From Spongiibacter thalassae (lineage in GTDB: Bacteria > Pseudomonadota > Gammaproteobacteria > Pseudomonadales > Spongiibacteraceae), in NCBI RefSeq assembly GCF_012272835.1, contig NZ_JAAWWK010000002.1:401451-465450 (forward strand): DNA of 64,000 nucleotides, read 5' to 3'. The translations under genes were made by a program, and so were the position numbers. Shown piece by piece: positions 18,760 to 28,533 of this stretch. Under the pieces are notes generated by a model. It made no database searches. It was given only the letters and a program-made list of their open reading frames with translations, and was not told the origin of the DNA. Each line of letters starts with the position of its first letter. The stretch's first letter is position 1.

Positions 18760-20046
18760 ATGCGCTTTACGCAGTTGCACGATTGGTTGCGCTGGCTTGA
18801 GGTGCAGCATCCGCGTCAAATCGACCTGGGTCTTGAACGGGTCGCGGCGGTGGCCGAGACCCTGGCCTTGGACCTGCCAATGCCGGTGATTACTGTTGCC
18901 GGCACCAATGGCAAGGGCTCCTGTGTTGCCTTGCTGAACAGCATTCTTCGCGCCGACGGCTACAGCGTTGGCAGTTACACCTCTCCCCACCTGCTGCGTT
19001 ACAACGAGCGGGTGTGTATCGACGGCGAAATGGTCGACGACGCGGCGCTGTGCCGCGCTTTCGCCGAAGTCGATCGGGCCCGTCAGGGCACCTCCCTCAG
19101 CTATTTTGAATTTGGCACCCTTGCCGCACTCTGGTTATTTGCCGAAGCGGCACCCGATGTGCTGGTGTTGGAAGTGGGCTTGGGCGGGCGTCTTGATGCG
19201 GTGAATATCATTGACGCCGACATCGCCATTATCAGCTCGGTCGATCTCGACCACGAGTCCTGGCTGGGCAATAACCGGGAAGACATTGGCCGCGAAAAAG
19301 CGGGCATTATGCGCACGGCAAAACCGGTTGTGTTCGGTGACCCACGGCCCTGTGCTGCGGTGAGCCAGTGCGCCATCGACAAGCTGGCCCACCTGGTGGA
19401 GCGGGGCAGCGATTTTGGTTTTGAGGACACCGCCGAAAGCTGGTTGTGGCGCGGCGTTGATCGGAACCGCCAGCCCAAGGTACTCGCCGACCTGCCCAAG
19501 CCTGAGCTGCTGCTCGACAACGCCGCGACGGTGATTCAGGCCCTACAGTTTTTCCCCACAGAAATTTCCCATGAGGCCATTCGTGCCGGTATTGAGCAGG
19601 CTTCGGTGCCCGCTCGCGGACAGCGTTTGCGCCTGCGTCAGTGTGATCTGGTACTGGATGTTGCCCACAATGCGGCGGCAGTGGCTCGGCTGGCCGACAG
19701 GCTGGGCCAGGAAGCCGCTGGCCGCACCGTCGCCGTCTTCGCTCTGATGGCTGACAAAAAGCTTGAGAGCCTGCTGGGGGAGATCAGGCATCGAATAGAT
19801 CACTGGTATCTTCCCGAGTTGCCGGGTAATGACCGGGCGATGGCGCCTGCGGCCCTGCGCGCAGGCTTGATCGCAGCGGGGATCGACGAAAGGCGAGTAG
19901 AGTTGATTGACCTGCATACCGACCTTCCCGAAGTACTGAACGCGATGGCGGGCGATGATACATTGCTGGCGTTCGGCTCATTTTTTACGGTTGCGGCGGT
20001 GCTTGAGGCACTGCCCGCATCGGCGTTTGCGGAGGCGCTGCACTAA
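18760..20046 (+). CDS. folC: Dihydrofolate/folylpolyglutamate synthase
   Basis: Bifunctional Mur-ligase-like enzyme that forms dihydrofolate and adds glutamates to folates. About 428 residues. ATP-binding loop TVAGTNGKGSCVALL, then SYTSPHLLRYNERVCIDG, EVGLGGRLDAVNII, and DLVLDVAHNAAAVARLA in the C-terminal domain. I use the ATG at 18760; an in-frame TTG at 18751 lies too close to the AAGGA for good initiation. The stop overlaps the next start (TAATG). Confidence 0.95.
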   Translation: MRFTQLHDWLRWLEVQHPRQIDLGLERVAAVAETLALDLPMPVITVAGTNGKGSCVALLNSILRADGYSVGSYTSPHLLRYNERVCIDGEMVDDAALCRAFAEVDRARQGTSLSYFEFGTLAALWLFAEAAPDVLVLEVGLGGRLDAVNIIDADIAIISSVDLDHESWLGNNREDIGREKAGIMRTAKPVVFGDPRPCAAVSQCAIDKLAHLVERGSDFGFEDTAESWLWRGVDRNRQPKVLADLPKPELLLDNAATVIQALQFFPTEISHEAIRAGIEQASVPARGQRLRLRQCDLVLDVAHNAAAVARLADRLGQEAAGRTVAVFALMADKKLESLLGEIRHRIDHWYLPELPGNDRAMAPAALRAGLIAAGIDERRVELIDLHTDLPEVLNAMAGDDTLLAFGSFFTVAAVLEALPASAFAEALH

Positions 20047-20711
20047 TGGTGAAACAACGTTTGGTGGGGCTGTTGGTGCTGCTCTGTGGCGGTATTATTT
20101 TGTGGTCTGTACTGTTTACCGCGCCGGCGGAATACAAGGTGGATCGCAACAGCCAAATACCGGTGCCACCGCGGCTGGAGGCGATGCCGGATATGGACGC
20201 CGACGAGCCCCAGGGCATACCCTCCGCCGATTCGCCCATTGTGGTGGAGCAGGAGGTGCTGCCGATCAGTGATGGCGATACACCGCCAGGTAAGGCCGAG
20301 CCCACACCGCGACCCGAACCCACCGCTCGGACACAGGTGACACCTGAGCCGCCGACGCCGGTTGTAGAGCCGAAGCCGGAACCGAAAGCGGAACCGAAAC
20401 CGGAACCGAAACCCGCCAAGGTGAAAACGGCGGCGCCCCCGGCGGAACCCACCGCCGAGGCCCGCGGACTGCCGGTTGCCTGGGTTATTCAGTGTGGCAG
20501 CTTTGGGCAGCAGGCAAATGCCGATGGTCTGGTAGAACGGCTGCGCAGCGGGGGTTACAAAGCCTACGCCGAACGTATTGAGCGGGGCGGAAAGTCCTTG
20601 TATAGGGTATTGGTCGGGCCGGCGCTCAACCGCGAGCGGGCCGAGTCATTGCAGGTGGAAATCAACCGCCGCTTTGAATTAAATACGATACTCACCCGCT
20701 TTGAAGGATAA
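20046..20711 (+). CDS. SPOR-domain protein (DedD-like)
   Basis: 221 residues. One N-terminal membrane helix (LVGLLVLLCGGIILWSVLF), a Pro/Glu/Lys-rich linker with PEPKAEPKPEPK coded by imperfect 6-base CCGAAR repeats at about 20363-20415, and a C-terminal SPOR domain (WVIQCGSFGQQANADGL, YRVLVGPALNRERAESL) that in the family binds glycan strands lacking stem peptides at the division septum. DedD sits at this place (folC-dedD-cvpA-purF) in many gammaproteobacteria, so a minor cell-division role is likely. It overlaps folC by one base. Confidence 0.88.
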   Translation: MVKQRLVGLLVLLCGGIILWSVLFTAPAEYKVDRNSQIPVPPRLEAMPDMDADEPQGIPSADSPIVVEQEVLPISDGDTPPGKAEPTPRPEPTARTQVTPEPPTPVVEPKPEPKAEPKPEPKPAKVKTAAPPAEPTAEARGLPVAWVIQCGSFGQQANADGLVERLRSGGYKAYAERIERGGKSLYRVLVGPALNRERAESLQVEINRRFELNTILTRFEG

Positions 20712-20777
20712 ACGCTTGGGCTGGGGAGCGGGGCTTGTTAGAATTCGCAGCTTCGAGCAATCCTGGAGCCGCCTGCG

Positions 20778-21299
20778 GTGCTGACTAGCTTTAACTGGGC
20801 AGATTGGGCCATTATCACCATCGTTGTGGTGTCGTCATTAATCAGTCTGCTGCGTGGCTTTGTGAAAGAAGCCCTGTCTCTGCTGTCCTGGGCCGCGGCC
20901 TTCTTTATCGCGGTCGCCTTTCATTCACAGATGGTTGAAATGCTGTCGTCGATGGTGGACAAGGTCTACCTCCGTGACATTCTGGCCTACGTGGTGTTGT
21001 TCACTGCTTCGCTGGTGGTGGGCAGTCTGCTTACCCACTTTGTTGCCGAGGTGGTCAAACGCACCGGCCTCAGTGGCACCGACCGGCTATTGGGGATGAT
21101 ATTTGGCACCACCCGGGGGCTTATTGTAGTGCTCGCACTTCTGGTGCTGCTGCCGTCGCTGTTGACGGATGTTGAAAAAGACGACTGGTGGCTCGAATCT
21201 GTTCTGATTCCTGAATTTTTACTGATGCGTGATTGGTCGGTACAAACCTTCACTGAATTTGTGGCGTGGGCCGGCAACCTGCTGGATTCCCACCGCTGA
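20778..21299 (+). CDS. cvpA: CvpA family membrane protein
   Basis: 173 residues with four predicted membrane helices (for example WAIITIVVVSSLISLLRGF and LIVVLALLVLLPSLL) and the family block SLLRGFVKEALSLLSWAAAF. CvpA is required for colicin V production in E. coli and is linked to envelope stress tolerance; its molecular role is unsettled. Start taken as GTG with TGGAG upstream. It lies directly ahead of purF, the classical arrangement. Confidence 0.92.
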   Translation: MLTSFNWADWAIITIVVVSSLISLLRGFVKEALSLLSWAAAFFIAVAFHSQMVEMLSSMVDKVYLRDILAYVVLFTASLVVGSLLTHFVAEVVKRTGLSGTDRLLGMIFGTTRGLIVVLALLVLLPSLLTDVEKDDWWLESVLIPEFLLMRDWSVQTFTEFVAWAGNLLDSHR

Positions 21300-21333
21300 T
21301 CTATCTGAATTTGCAATAATGAGGTAAGGCTGC

Positions 21334-22854
21334 ATGTGTGGTATTGCGGGCATCGTCGCTAAAAGCAATGTCAATCAGGATCTTTATGATGCGTTGACTG
21401 TGCTTCAACACCGCGGCCAGGATGCTGCGGGAATTGTGACCTGCCAGGATGGCCGATTAAACCAGCGCAAGGGCAACGGTCTGGTGCGCGATGTGTTCCA
21501 CACTCGCCATATGCAGCGACTGCAGGGACACATGGGCATTGCCCATGTGCGCTACCCCACTGCGGGCAGCTCCAGCCCGGCACTGGCACAACCCTTTTAT
21601 GTTAATTCCCCCTACGGTATCAGTTTGGCCCACAACGGCAATCTGACCAATTCGGCGGAGTTATCCCAGGAGTTGTTCCAGTCGGATCTGCGCCACCTGA
21701 ACACCGAGTCTGACTCGGAGGTGTTGCTGAACATCTTTGCCCACGAGTTACAGCGCCTGGGGAAACTGGTGCCCAGCGCCGACGATATTTTTGAAGCGGT
21801 CAGCGGTGTGCACAAGCGCTGCCGTGGCGGCTACGCGGTGGTGGCGATGATTGCCAACTACGGTGTGGTAGGGTTTCGCGATCCCAATGCAATTCGGCCA
21901 TTGGTCTACGGCAAGCGCGAGACCCCGGCGGGCACGGAATATATGCTGGCCTCGGAGAGTGTCGCTCTCGACGCCCTGGGTTACACCCTGGTCGGTGATG
22001 TTGCCCCCGGCGAAGCGGTGTATATCACCCACGACGGCGAGTTCCATATTCGCCAGTGTGCAGAAAAGGTGAACTGGGCGCCGTGTATTTTCGAGCATGT
22101 GTATTTTGCCCGCCCGGATTCCATCATGGACGGGATCTCGGTGTACAAGTCGCGCCTGCGTCAGGGCGAGCGTCTGGCTGAAAAAGTCCTGCGGGAGCGT
22201 CCCGACCACGATATCGACGTGATTGTGCCAATACCGGATTCCAGCCGTATTGCCGCCCAGTCCATGGCGGCGGTGCTCGGGGTGAAATTCCGCGAGGGCC
22301 TGGTGAAGAACCGCTATATCGGCCGAACCTTTATCATGCCGGGGCAGAGCGCTCGCAAAAAATCCGTGAAGCAAAAGCTCAACGCGATTGGCCTTGAGTT
22401 CAAGGGCAAAAACGTGATGCTGGTCGATGACTCGATTGTGCGCGGCACCACCTGTGAACAAATTATCGAAATGGCACGGGATGCCGGTGCCCGCAAGGTT
22501 TATTTCGCCTCGGCGGCGCCGCCGGTGCGCTTCCCCAATGTCTACGGTATTGATATGCCATCGGCGACGGAGCTGATTGCCCACGGTCGCAGTGTTGAGG
22601 AAATTCGCACCGAGATTGGCGCCGACTGGCTGCTGTATCAGGATCTGGATGACCTGCTGGACTGCTCGGCGGAGGGCAATCCCAATATCAGCCGCTTCGA
22701 ATGTGCGGTGTTTAACGGTGACTATATCACCGGCGATGTGGACCAGGCCTATCTTGATCAGCTGGAAGCCGATCGCAACGACAGCAACCAGGCTGCCAAG
22801 AATGCCTCTGCGGGTGATGGCGCCTTGATCGGTCTGCATAACGACGTATCTTGA
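21334..22854 (+). CDS. purF: Amidophosphoribosyltransferase
   Basis: First committed step of purine synthesis: PRPP plus glutamine to phosphoribosylamine. 506 residues. The catalytic Cys2 directly follows the start ([11 protein letters not shown]), so the N-terminal nucleophile domain needs only removal of Met. The C-terminal half is a type I PRPP-binding domain with [26 protein letters not shown] precedes the ATG. cvpA lies 34 bases upstream and metZ follows within 15 bases. Confidence 0.98.
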   Translation: MCGIAGIVAKSNVNQDLYDALTVLQHRGQDAAGIVTCQDGRLNQRKGNGLVRDVFHTRHMQRLQGHMGIAHVRYPTAGSSSPALAQPFYVNSPYGISLAHNGNLTNSAELSQELFQSDLRHLNTESDSEVLLNIFAHELQRLGKLVPSADDIFEAVSGVHKRCRGGYAVVAMIANYGVVGFRDPNAIRPLVYGKRETPAGTEYMLASESVALDALGYTLVGDVAPGEAVYITHDGEFHIRQCAEKVNWAPCIFEHVYFARPDSIMDGISVYKSRLRQGERLAEKVLRERPDHDIDVIVPIPDSSRIAAQSMAAVLGVKFREGLVKNRYIGRTFIMPGQSARKKSVKQKLNAIGLEFKGKNVMLVDDSIVRGTTCEQIIEMARDAGARKVYFASAAPPVRFPNVYGIDMPSATELIAHGRSVEEIRTEIGADWLLYQDLDDLLDCSAEGNPNISRFECAVFNGDYITGDVDQAYLDQLEADRNDSNQAAKNASAGDGALIGLHNDVS

Positions 22855-22868
22855 CGGCGGGGACGAGT

Positions 22869-24077
22869 ATGGATCAGGACTATCTACAACAGCGTCTAGA
22901 GGTGTTGCACGAAGCCGAGCTGGACACCCTCGCGGTACGTGCCGGGCAGCGACGCACCGCGGAAGGGGAGCACTCGGAGCCGATTTTTACCACCTCCAGC
23001 TATGTATTTGCCTCTGCTCAGGAGGCCGCTGACCGGTTCTCCGGCGCCCAGGCGGGCAACGTCTACTCCCGCTATACCAACCCCACGGTGCGCACCTTTG
23101 AAGAGCGCATCGCGGCGCTGGAAGGGGCCGAGATGGGGGTGGCGACGGCATCAGGCATGGCGGCCATTCTCAGTACCTTTGTTGCTCTGCTGAAAGCCGG
23201 CGATCACATTGTGTGTTCCCGCAGTGTATTTGGTACAACCACGGTGCTGTTGAATAAATATCTGGGCAAGCTGGGTATTGGTAATACCGTGGTATCACCG
23301 GTGGATATCGACGCCTGGCGAGGGGCTATCACCCCCGCAACCCGAATTCTTTTTCTGGAAACACCGTCCAATCCGATGGCGGAAATTGCCGATATTCGCG
23401 CCCTGTCTGCGCTGGCCAAAGAACATAACTGCCTGCTGGTGGTAGACAATTGTTTCTGCACGCCAGCGCTGCAAAAGCCGCTGGCGCTGGGGGCGGATAT
23501 TGTTGTGCACTCGGCGACCAAATATCTCGACGGTCAGGGTCGTTGTGTCGGTGGCGCGGTAGTGGGTCGCCGCGAGCAAATGGACGAGGTGCTGGGCTTT
23601 ATTCGCAGCGCCGGGCCGAGTATGAGCCCCTTCAATGCCTGGGTTTTCCTAAAGGGATTGGAAACCCTGCGCCTGCGTATGGAGGCCCACAGCCGCAACG
23701 CGCTGGAGCTGGCCCAATGGTTGGACAGCCAACCAGGTATCGAGCGGGTGTTCTACTCCGGCTTGCCTGATCATCCGGGCCACGACCTGGCCAAGGCTCA
23801 GCAGAGGGCTTTCGGCGGTGTACTGGCCTTCCGTGTCAAGGGTGGTCGCGAGGCCGCATGGCAGTTTATTGATGCCACCCGCCTGGTGTCGATCACCGCC
23901 AACCTCGGTGATGCGAAAACCACGATTGTGCACCCGGCGACGACCACCCACGGGCGCTTGAGCGAGGAAGAGCGAGCGGCGGCGGGGATCACCGATAATC
24001 TGATTCGTGTCGCAGTGGGGCTGGAAGATATTCGCGACCTGAAAGCCGATATGCAGCGAGGATTGGATGCAATCTGA
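22869..24077 (+). CDS. metZ: O-succinylhomoserine sulfhydrylase
   Basis: PLP enzyme of the Cys/Met-metabolism family that makes homocysteine directly from O-succinylhomoserine and sulfide in pseudomonads. About 402 residues. Family motifs: FTTSSYVFASAQEAADRFSG, YSRYTNPTVRTFEERIA, and the PLP lysine in VVHSATKYLDGQGR. The purF-metZ order is the same as in Pseudomonas and supports MetZ over MetB/MetC. The ATG at 22869 follows GGGGACGAGT. Its end overlaps the next gene by 11 bases. Confidence 0.93.
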   Translation: MDQDYLQQRLEVLHEAELDTLAVRAGQRRTAEGEHSEPIFTTSSYVFASAQEAADRFSGAQAGNVYSRYTNPTVRTFEERIAALEGAEMGVATASGMAAILSTFVALLKAGDHIVCSRSVFGTTTVLLNKYLGKLGIGNTVVSPVDIDAWRGAITPATRILFLETPSNPMAEIADIRALSALAKEHNCLLVVDNCFCTPALQKPLALGADIVVHSATKYLDGQGRCVGGAVVGRREQMDEVLGFIRSAGPSMSPFNAWVFLKGLETLRLRMEAHSRNALELAQWLDSQPGIERVFYSGLPDHPGHDLAKAQQRAFGGVLAFRVKGGREAAWQFIDATRLVSITANLGDAKTTIVHPATTTHGRLSEEERAAAGITDNLIRVAVGLEDIRDLKADMQRGLDAI

Positions 24078-24993
24078 GCAGCAGCTACTGCGTGACGTCA
24101 GTGCTGAAATTGGCCGCATTGTGCTGGGCAAGGAACGCCAGGTCCAGCAGGCGCTGTGTTGTTTGTTAGCTGGCGGGCACTTATTGATTGAAGACCTGCC
24201 GGGAGTGGGTAAGACCACCCTGGCGCAGACCTTTGCCATTGTGACCGGGTTGCAGTTCCGCCGGGTGCAATTCACCAGTGATATGTTGCCGGCGGATATT
24301 CTCGGCTCCTCGGTGTTCGACCGCAATACCAATGCCTTTCACTTTCATCCCGGCCCGGTGTTCACCCAGTTTTTGCTGGTAGACGAAATCAACCGCGCCA
24401 CGCCCAAAACACAGAGCGCCTTGCTGGAAGCCATGGCCGAGGAACAGGTCACCATCGAGGGTGAAACTCGGCTACTACCCCGGCCCTTCTTCGTGATGGC
24501 CACCCAAAACCCCTTGTTTCAGTCCGGCACGTTTCCATTGCCTGAGTCCCAGTTGGATCGCTTTATCATGCGCATCTCACTGGGTTATCCCGATGCGCGC
24601 TCCGAGCGACAGCTGCTGGAAGGCGGTGATCCGCGAGAGCAGATGTCCGGACTGAGCGCGCGCCTGTCGGTAGAGCAGCTGCTCGCACTGCGGGAGCGGG
24701 TCAAACAGGTGGAAGTGCGCGCCAGTGTGGTGTCGTATATTCAACGGCTTATCGCCTTTACCCGCGAAGATGCCGAATTCGCCTTTGGGCTGTCCACCCG
24801 TGCGGCGCTGGCCCTGTTACAGAGCGCCAAGGCCTGGGCCCTGCTTGAGGGACGGGATTATCTCCTGCCGGACGATGTTCAGGCGGTGCTCGAGCCGGTC
24901 GCCGCCCATCGCCTGCAATCCTCGGCGGACAGCCGGGCTGACGGCCGCGAGCTGGTGCAGCGTATGCTTGCCCAGGTTTCGGTGTTGGTGTGA
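24067..24993 (+). CDS. MoxR-family AAA+ ATPase
   Basis: 308 residues. Walker A EDLPGVGKTTLAQTF near residue 46, Walker B FLLVDEINRATPKTQSALLEAM, sensor region VMATQNPLFQSGTFPLPESQ and a C-terminal lid. MoxR ATPases act as chaperones for neighbouring metal- or VWA-containing proteins. It starts inside the end of metZ and is followed directly by DUF58 and transglutaminase genes, the known moxR-DUF58-tgpA arrangement. The client in this version is unknown because no VWA protein is encoded here. Confidence 0.93.
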   Translation: MQSEQQLLRDVSAEIGRIVLGKERQVQQALCCLLAGGHLLIEDLPGVGKTTLAQTFAIVTGLQFRRVQFTSDMLPADILGSSVFDRNTNAFHFHPGPVFTQFLLVDEINRATPKTQSALLEAMAEEQVTIEGETRLLPRPFFVMATQNPLFQSGTFPLPESQLDRFIMRISLGYPDARSERQLLEGGDPREQMSGLSARLSVEQLLALRERVKQVEVRASVVSYIQRLIAFTREDAEFAFGLSTRAALALLQSAKAWALLEGRDYLLPDDVQAVLEPVAAHRLQSSADSRADGRELVQRMLAQVSVLV

Positions 24994-24994
24994 G

Positions 24995-25960
24995 GTGGCG
25001 AGATTCAAGCGCTTCCTCCGCCGGCGTATGGAGTTGTGGCTAGATAAGCGCAACCCTCGGCGCAGCGAAGTGGTGCTGGAACAAAACCGCATTTTTATCT
25101 TTCCCTCCAGCGCTGGTCTGGGTTTTCTGGTGATGCTGTTGGGCTTGCTGCTGCTGGCGATCAATTACCAGAACAATCTGATTTTCGCCCTGAGTTTCAG
25201 CCTGTTCAGCCTCTTTCTGGTGGCAATTCTGCACACCTATGCCAATGTGTCGGGGATTCGCTTGCGGGCGGGGGTGGCCGATCCGGTGTTTGCCGGGGAG
25301 CTGGCCCACTTCCATTTACACGTGCACGCACAGCAACGCCCCCGCCATCAGCTGCGGTTTAATTTCGCCGGCGGTCGCTTTCAGTGGTTGGAGCTCTCCG
25401 CCCCTCTGGACAGTGGCGAGGTCGTGCTGCCCTGGCCGGCTGAGCGCCGGGGTAAGCTGGTACCGGGGCGATTACAGTTACGCTCCGACTTTCCCCTTGG
25501 CATTATTCGCTGTTGGGCCATGCCCGCACTGGACTGGCACTGCCTGGTCTATCCCCAACCAAGATTGTTGCGGCCTCTGCACAGTTTTGCCAGCGAGGGA
25601 GAGGGCGAGCACCTTAATGCTCATGCCGATGGCGATGAATTCAGCGGTTTTGAGCGCTACCAACCCGGCGAACCACCGCGCCGTATTTTCTGGAAGGCCT
25701 ACGCAAAGGGCCAGGGCCTGCTCAGCAAGCGGTTTGAGCAAAATCGCGCCGATGAATTGGTGTTGCACTGGGACAGTTTGGCGGGCCTTGCTGTTGAGGA
25801 TCGTTTGAGCACACTGTGTGCCTGGGCGCTGGACTGTGAACAGCGCGGCCTGTATTTCGCCCTGGTGTTGCCCGGGGTGAGTGTTGAGCAGGGCAGTGGC
25901 CCGGTACATCTCGCTCGAGTATTGCGCGAACTGGCGTTGTTCGAGGGCGGACAGTCATGA
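24995..25960 (+). CDS. DUF58 domain membrane protein
   Basis: About 321 residues. Two close membrane helices near residues 38-80 (GLGFLVMLLGLLLLAINYQ and NLIFALSFSLFSLFLVAIL), then a soluble part with the DUF58 signature FERYQPGEPPRRIFWKAYAKG. The function of DUF58 is not established; the proteins regularly occur with MoxR and transglutaminase-like proteins. Start taken as GTG one base after the MoxR stop. The stop overlaps the next ATG (ATGA), so translation is coupled. Confidence 0.88.
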   Translation: MARFKRFLRRRMELWLDKRNPRRSEVVLEQNRIFIFPSSAGLGFLVMLLGLLLLAINYQNNLIFALSFSLFSLFLVAILHTYANVSGIRLRAGVADPVFAGELAHFHLHVHAQQRPRHQLRFNFAGGRFQWLELSAPLDSGEVVLPWPAERRGKLVPGRLQLRSDFPLGIIRCWAMPALDWHCLVYPQPRLLRPLHSFASEGEGEHLNAHADGDEFSGFERYQPGEPPRRIFWKAYAKGQGLLSKRFEQNRADELVLHWDSLAGLAVEDRLSTLCAWALDCEQRGLYFALVLPGVSVEQGSGPVHLARVLRELALFEGGQS

Positions 25961-27945
25961 GCGCCGAGCGACGCAGCAGCCGCCACGCCGTTGTGCTGCT
26001 GCTGATCGCCCAATTGGCGGTGATGCTCCCCTTGCTGACGGTACTGCCGCTGTGGTTGCTGGTGATCTGGGGCGCGGTGGCCTGGTGGTACTGGAAAATC
26101 GTTACTGCCGCCTACGCCATGCCGGTGCCCCCGGTGAAGTTTGCGCTGGTGGCTCTGGCCGCGCTGGGAATTTACCTGGAATACCGTCAGTTGCTGGGGC
26201 TGGAGCCCATGGTGACATTACTGGTGTTGGCGGTGGCCTTGAAACTGCTGGAGATGAAGACCCGTCGCGAACACTGGCTGGTGTTAATGCTCTGCTACTT
26301 TCTGCTCGGCTGTCGGCTGCTGTTTGACCAGCAGATTATTGACGTGTTGCTGGCGGTGGCGCAACTCTGTGCACTGCTGGTGGCCCAGCAGTCGTTGTTT
26401 CGCGAGCGTAATGCGGTAGTGCCCAGTATGCGCCTGGCGGGGGTGATGCTCGCCCAGGCGCTGCCGCTGATGCTGTTTCTGTTTGTGGTTTTCCCGCGAA
26501 TTGGGCCTTTGTGGACCATGCCTATGCCTGGCTCCAAGGCGAAAACGGGCATGTCCGACGAGCTGCGCTTTGGTGATATCGCCGAACTGAGCCGGTCTGG
26601 TGCGCTGGCTTTTCGCGTCAGTTTTGACGGCCCGCCCCCCGCGAGACAGGATCTGTATTGGCGGGGCCTGGTGCTGGAGGAATTTGACGGCAAGACCTGG
26701 CGGGTGAATAAATTCGGTCGTTGGAGTCGCCCTCAGGCTCCCGTCATTGAGCGCAACGCCGCTCGCGAATACACCGTGACCCTGGAGCCCGGAGTGCACT
26801 CCTGGCTTTATACCCTGCCGGTGGCAAATATCAGTCGCAACGATCTGGTGTATGCCGGCGCCTACCAGTGGGCCCCGAAACAGCCCCTGAGCGGCCGCTT
26901 GCAGTACCGTGTTTACAGCAATACCGCGCAGCCCAGAACCGAAGTGGATATGATGATGCTGCGCCGCAATCTGCGCCTGCCAGAGGGTATTAACCCCCAG
27001 TCGCGGGCCTTGGCGCAGCGCTGGTCGCAGCAATATGCCACCGGGAATGAACGATTGAATGCGGCGCTGCGCTTTTATCTGCAGCAATCGCTGATATACA
27101 CCCTGAACCCTCCGACCCTGGGCGAAGACAGTGTTGATGCGTTTTTATTTCAGACCCGTCAGGGCTTTTGCGAACACTTCGCCGCCAGTTTTGTTTTTCT
27201 GATGCGGGCTGCCGGAGTGCCCGCCAGAGTGGTAGTGGGTTATCAGGGGGGCGAGTACAACGCCACCGATAACTATCTACTGGTGCATGAAAGCGACGCC
27301 CACGCCTGGGCAGAGGTGTGGCTGGAGGGCAGCGGTTGGCAGCGGGTTGATCCAACGGCGCTGGTTACCCCTGATCGTTTGCGCCTGGGGGCGGAGTCTC
27401 TGCTGCGTGATCAACAGGGCTTTCTCGCCGGGTCACCATTGTCATTGCGGCGCTTTGCCTGGGCCAATACCCTGCGCCTGTATATGGACAACCTCAATTA
27501 CGCCTGGGCGCGCTGGGTGCTGAACTACGACCGCGACAGCCAGTCGCTGGTCTTGGTTGATATTCTGGGGTTGGTCACGCCGCAGCGCCTGATTATTGCA
27601 CTGCTGCTATGTGGTGGGTTGCCCCTGCTGCTCTACGCTGTGGTGGTATTTTTGCCCGGCAGAAATCGCTCCGGGGATCTGGCGACACGTTATTATATGC
27701 AGGCCTGTCAACAACTTGCCAAGCGTGGTGTCGGGCGCGAGCCGGGAGAAACACCACGGGCTTTTCTGCAGCGGGTTGAGCGTTCGGCACCGGAGTGGGC
27801 GCCCTGGCTGCGGGAGCTGACCCAGTGTTTTGAAGGTCAGCAATATCACAGTGAAAAGTCTGCGGAGGATGCACTGAAGGCATTGCGGCGCCTGCGTCGT
27901 CCTCGTAAAGTGGCATCCTCCGCCAAGGGCGTTGGCAAGACATAG
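25957..27945 (+). CDS. TgpA-like membrane transglutaminase
   Basis: 662 residues: five or more membrane helices in the first 180 residues, a periplasmic transglutaminase-like domain with the Cys405 (QGFCEHFAASFVFLMR), His449 (DAHAWAEVWL) and Asp465 (RVDPTAL) triad, one more helix near 550 and a cytoplasmic tail. It resembles TgpA of Pseudomonas aeruginosa, an essential periplasmic transglutaminase-fold protein of unclear substrate, including the DUF3488 N-terminal part and the C-terminal DUF4129-like region. It is coupled to the DUF58 gene upstream. Confidence 0.9.
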   Translation: MSAERRSSRHAVVLLLIAQLAVMLPLLTVLPLWLLVIWGAVAWWYWKIVTAAYAMPVPPVKFALVALAALGIYLEYRQLLGLEPMVTLLVLAVALKLLEMKTRREHWLVLMLCYFLLGCRLLFDQQIIDVLLAVAQLCALLVAQQSLFRERNAVVPSMRLAGVMLAQALPLMLFLFVVFPRIGPLWTMPMPGSKAKTGMSDELRFGDIAELSRSGALAFRVSFDGPPPARQDLYWRGLVLEEFDGKTWRVNKFGRWSRPQAPVIERNAAREYTVTLEPGVHSWLYTLPVANISRNDLVYAGAYQWAPKQPLSGRLQYRVYSNTAQPRTEVDMMMLRRNLRLPEGINPQSRALAQRWSQQYATGNERLNAALRFYLQQSLIYTLNPPTLGEDSVDAFLFQTRQGFCEHFAASFVFLMRAAGVPARVVVGYQGGEYNATDNYLLVHESDAHAWAEVWLEGSGWQRVDPTALVTPDRLRLGAESLLRDQQGFLAGSPLSLRRFAWANTLRLYMDNLNYAWARWVLNYDRDSQSLVLVDILGLVTPQRLIIALLLCGGLPLLLYAVVVFLPGRNRSGDLATRYYMQACQQLAKRGVGREPGETPRAFLQRVERSAPEWAPWLRELTQCFEGQQYHSEKSAEDALKALRRLRRPRKVASSAKGVGKT

Positions 27946-27990
27946 TGCCGGCAACAATTTGCCAAGTGAACTACAGGATAGAACTCTGCG

Positions 27991-28533
27991 ATGATGAAGG
28001 TGTTGATTGCAATTGGTGTGCTGCTGGGAGCGCTGGCCATCAGCCGCCTGATTGGGCGGCTGTTGACCGAATTCGGTAACAAGCGGCAAATTTCCGCGCG
28101 CCGCATATACACCGTACGCAAGGTGTCGAACTTTCTGCTGGGTGCACTGGGCCTGATGCTGTTTTGCGCCGCATTGGGCCTGGGCTACCACCAGGTTTAT
28201 ATCTTCCTGGGGTCTGTATTGGCGGTGATCGGTATTGCGCTGTTTGCCCAGTGGTCAATTCTGAGCCACTTGACCTCCGGCATTATCATCTTCTTTGCCT
28301 TTCCCTATCGGGTGGGTGACAAGGTTAAAGTGGTCGATGCCGATGAGGATATCAGCGGAGAAATTATCGAAATAGCCTCTTTCCATGTGCTTATTCGCCG
28401 TGAAGACGGCGCAACCATTACCTATCCCAATACCGCACTGTTGCAAAAACCGGTCATCAAACAGCCACCCTCCAGTCGCCAATTAAGCCAGAAGGCGGAG
28501 ATGGGCGAGGAGAATCCCCTGCAGGCGGGCTGA
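27991..28533 (+). CDS. Small MscS-type mechanosensitive channel protein
   Basis: 180 residues. Two or three N-terminal helices (MKVLIAIGVLLGALAIS, NFLLGALGLMLFCAALGL), a pore-like helix and beta domain with SVLAVIGIALFAQWSILSHL and FPYRVGDKVKVVD, the MscS family core. It lacks the extra N-terminal and C-terminal parts of E. coli MscS (286 residues). Likely role: an osmotic release channel in the inner membrane. It ends exactly against the stop of the convergent TetR gene. Confidence 0.85.
   Translation: MMKVLIAIGVLLGALAISRLIGRLLTEFGNKRQISARRIYTVRKVSNFLLGALGLMLFCAALGLGYHQVYIFLGSVLAVIGIALFAQWSILSHLTSGIIIFFAFPYRVGDKVKVVDADEDISGEIIEIASFHVLIRREDGATITYPNTALLQKPVIKQPPSSRQLSQKAEMGEENPLQAG

Noticed and set aside
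21748-22839. 363-codon open frame on the minus strand
   Set aside because: Complete overlap with purF, whose catalytic motifs are intact; no independent support.
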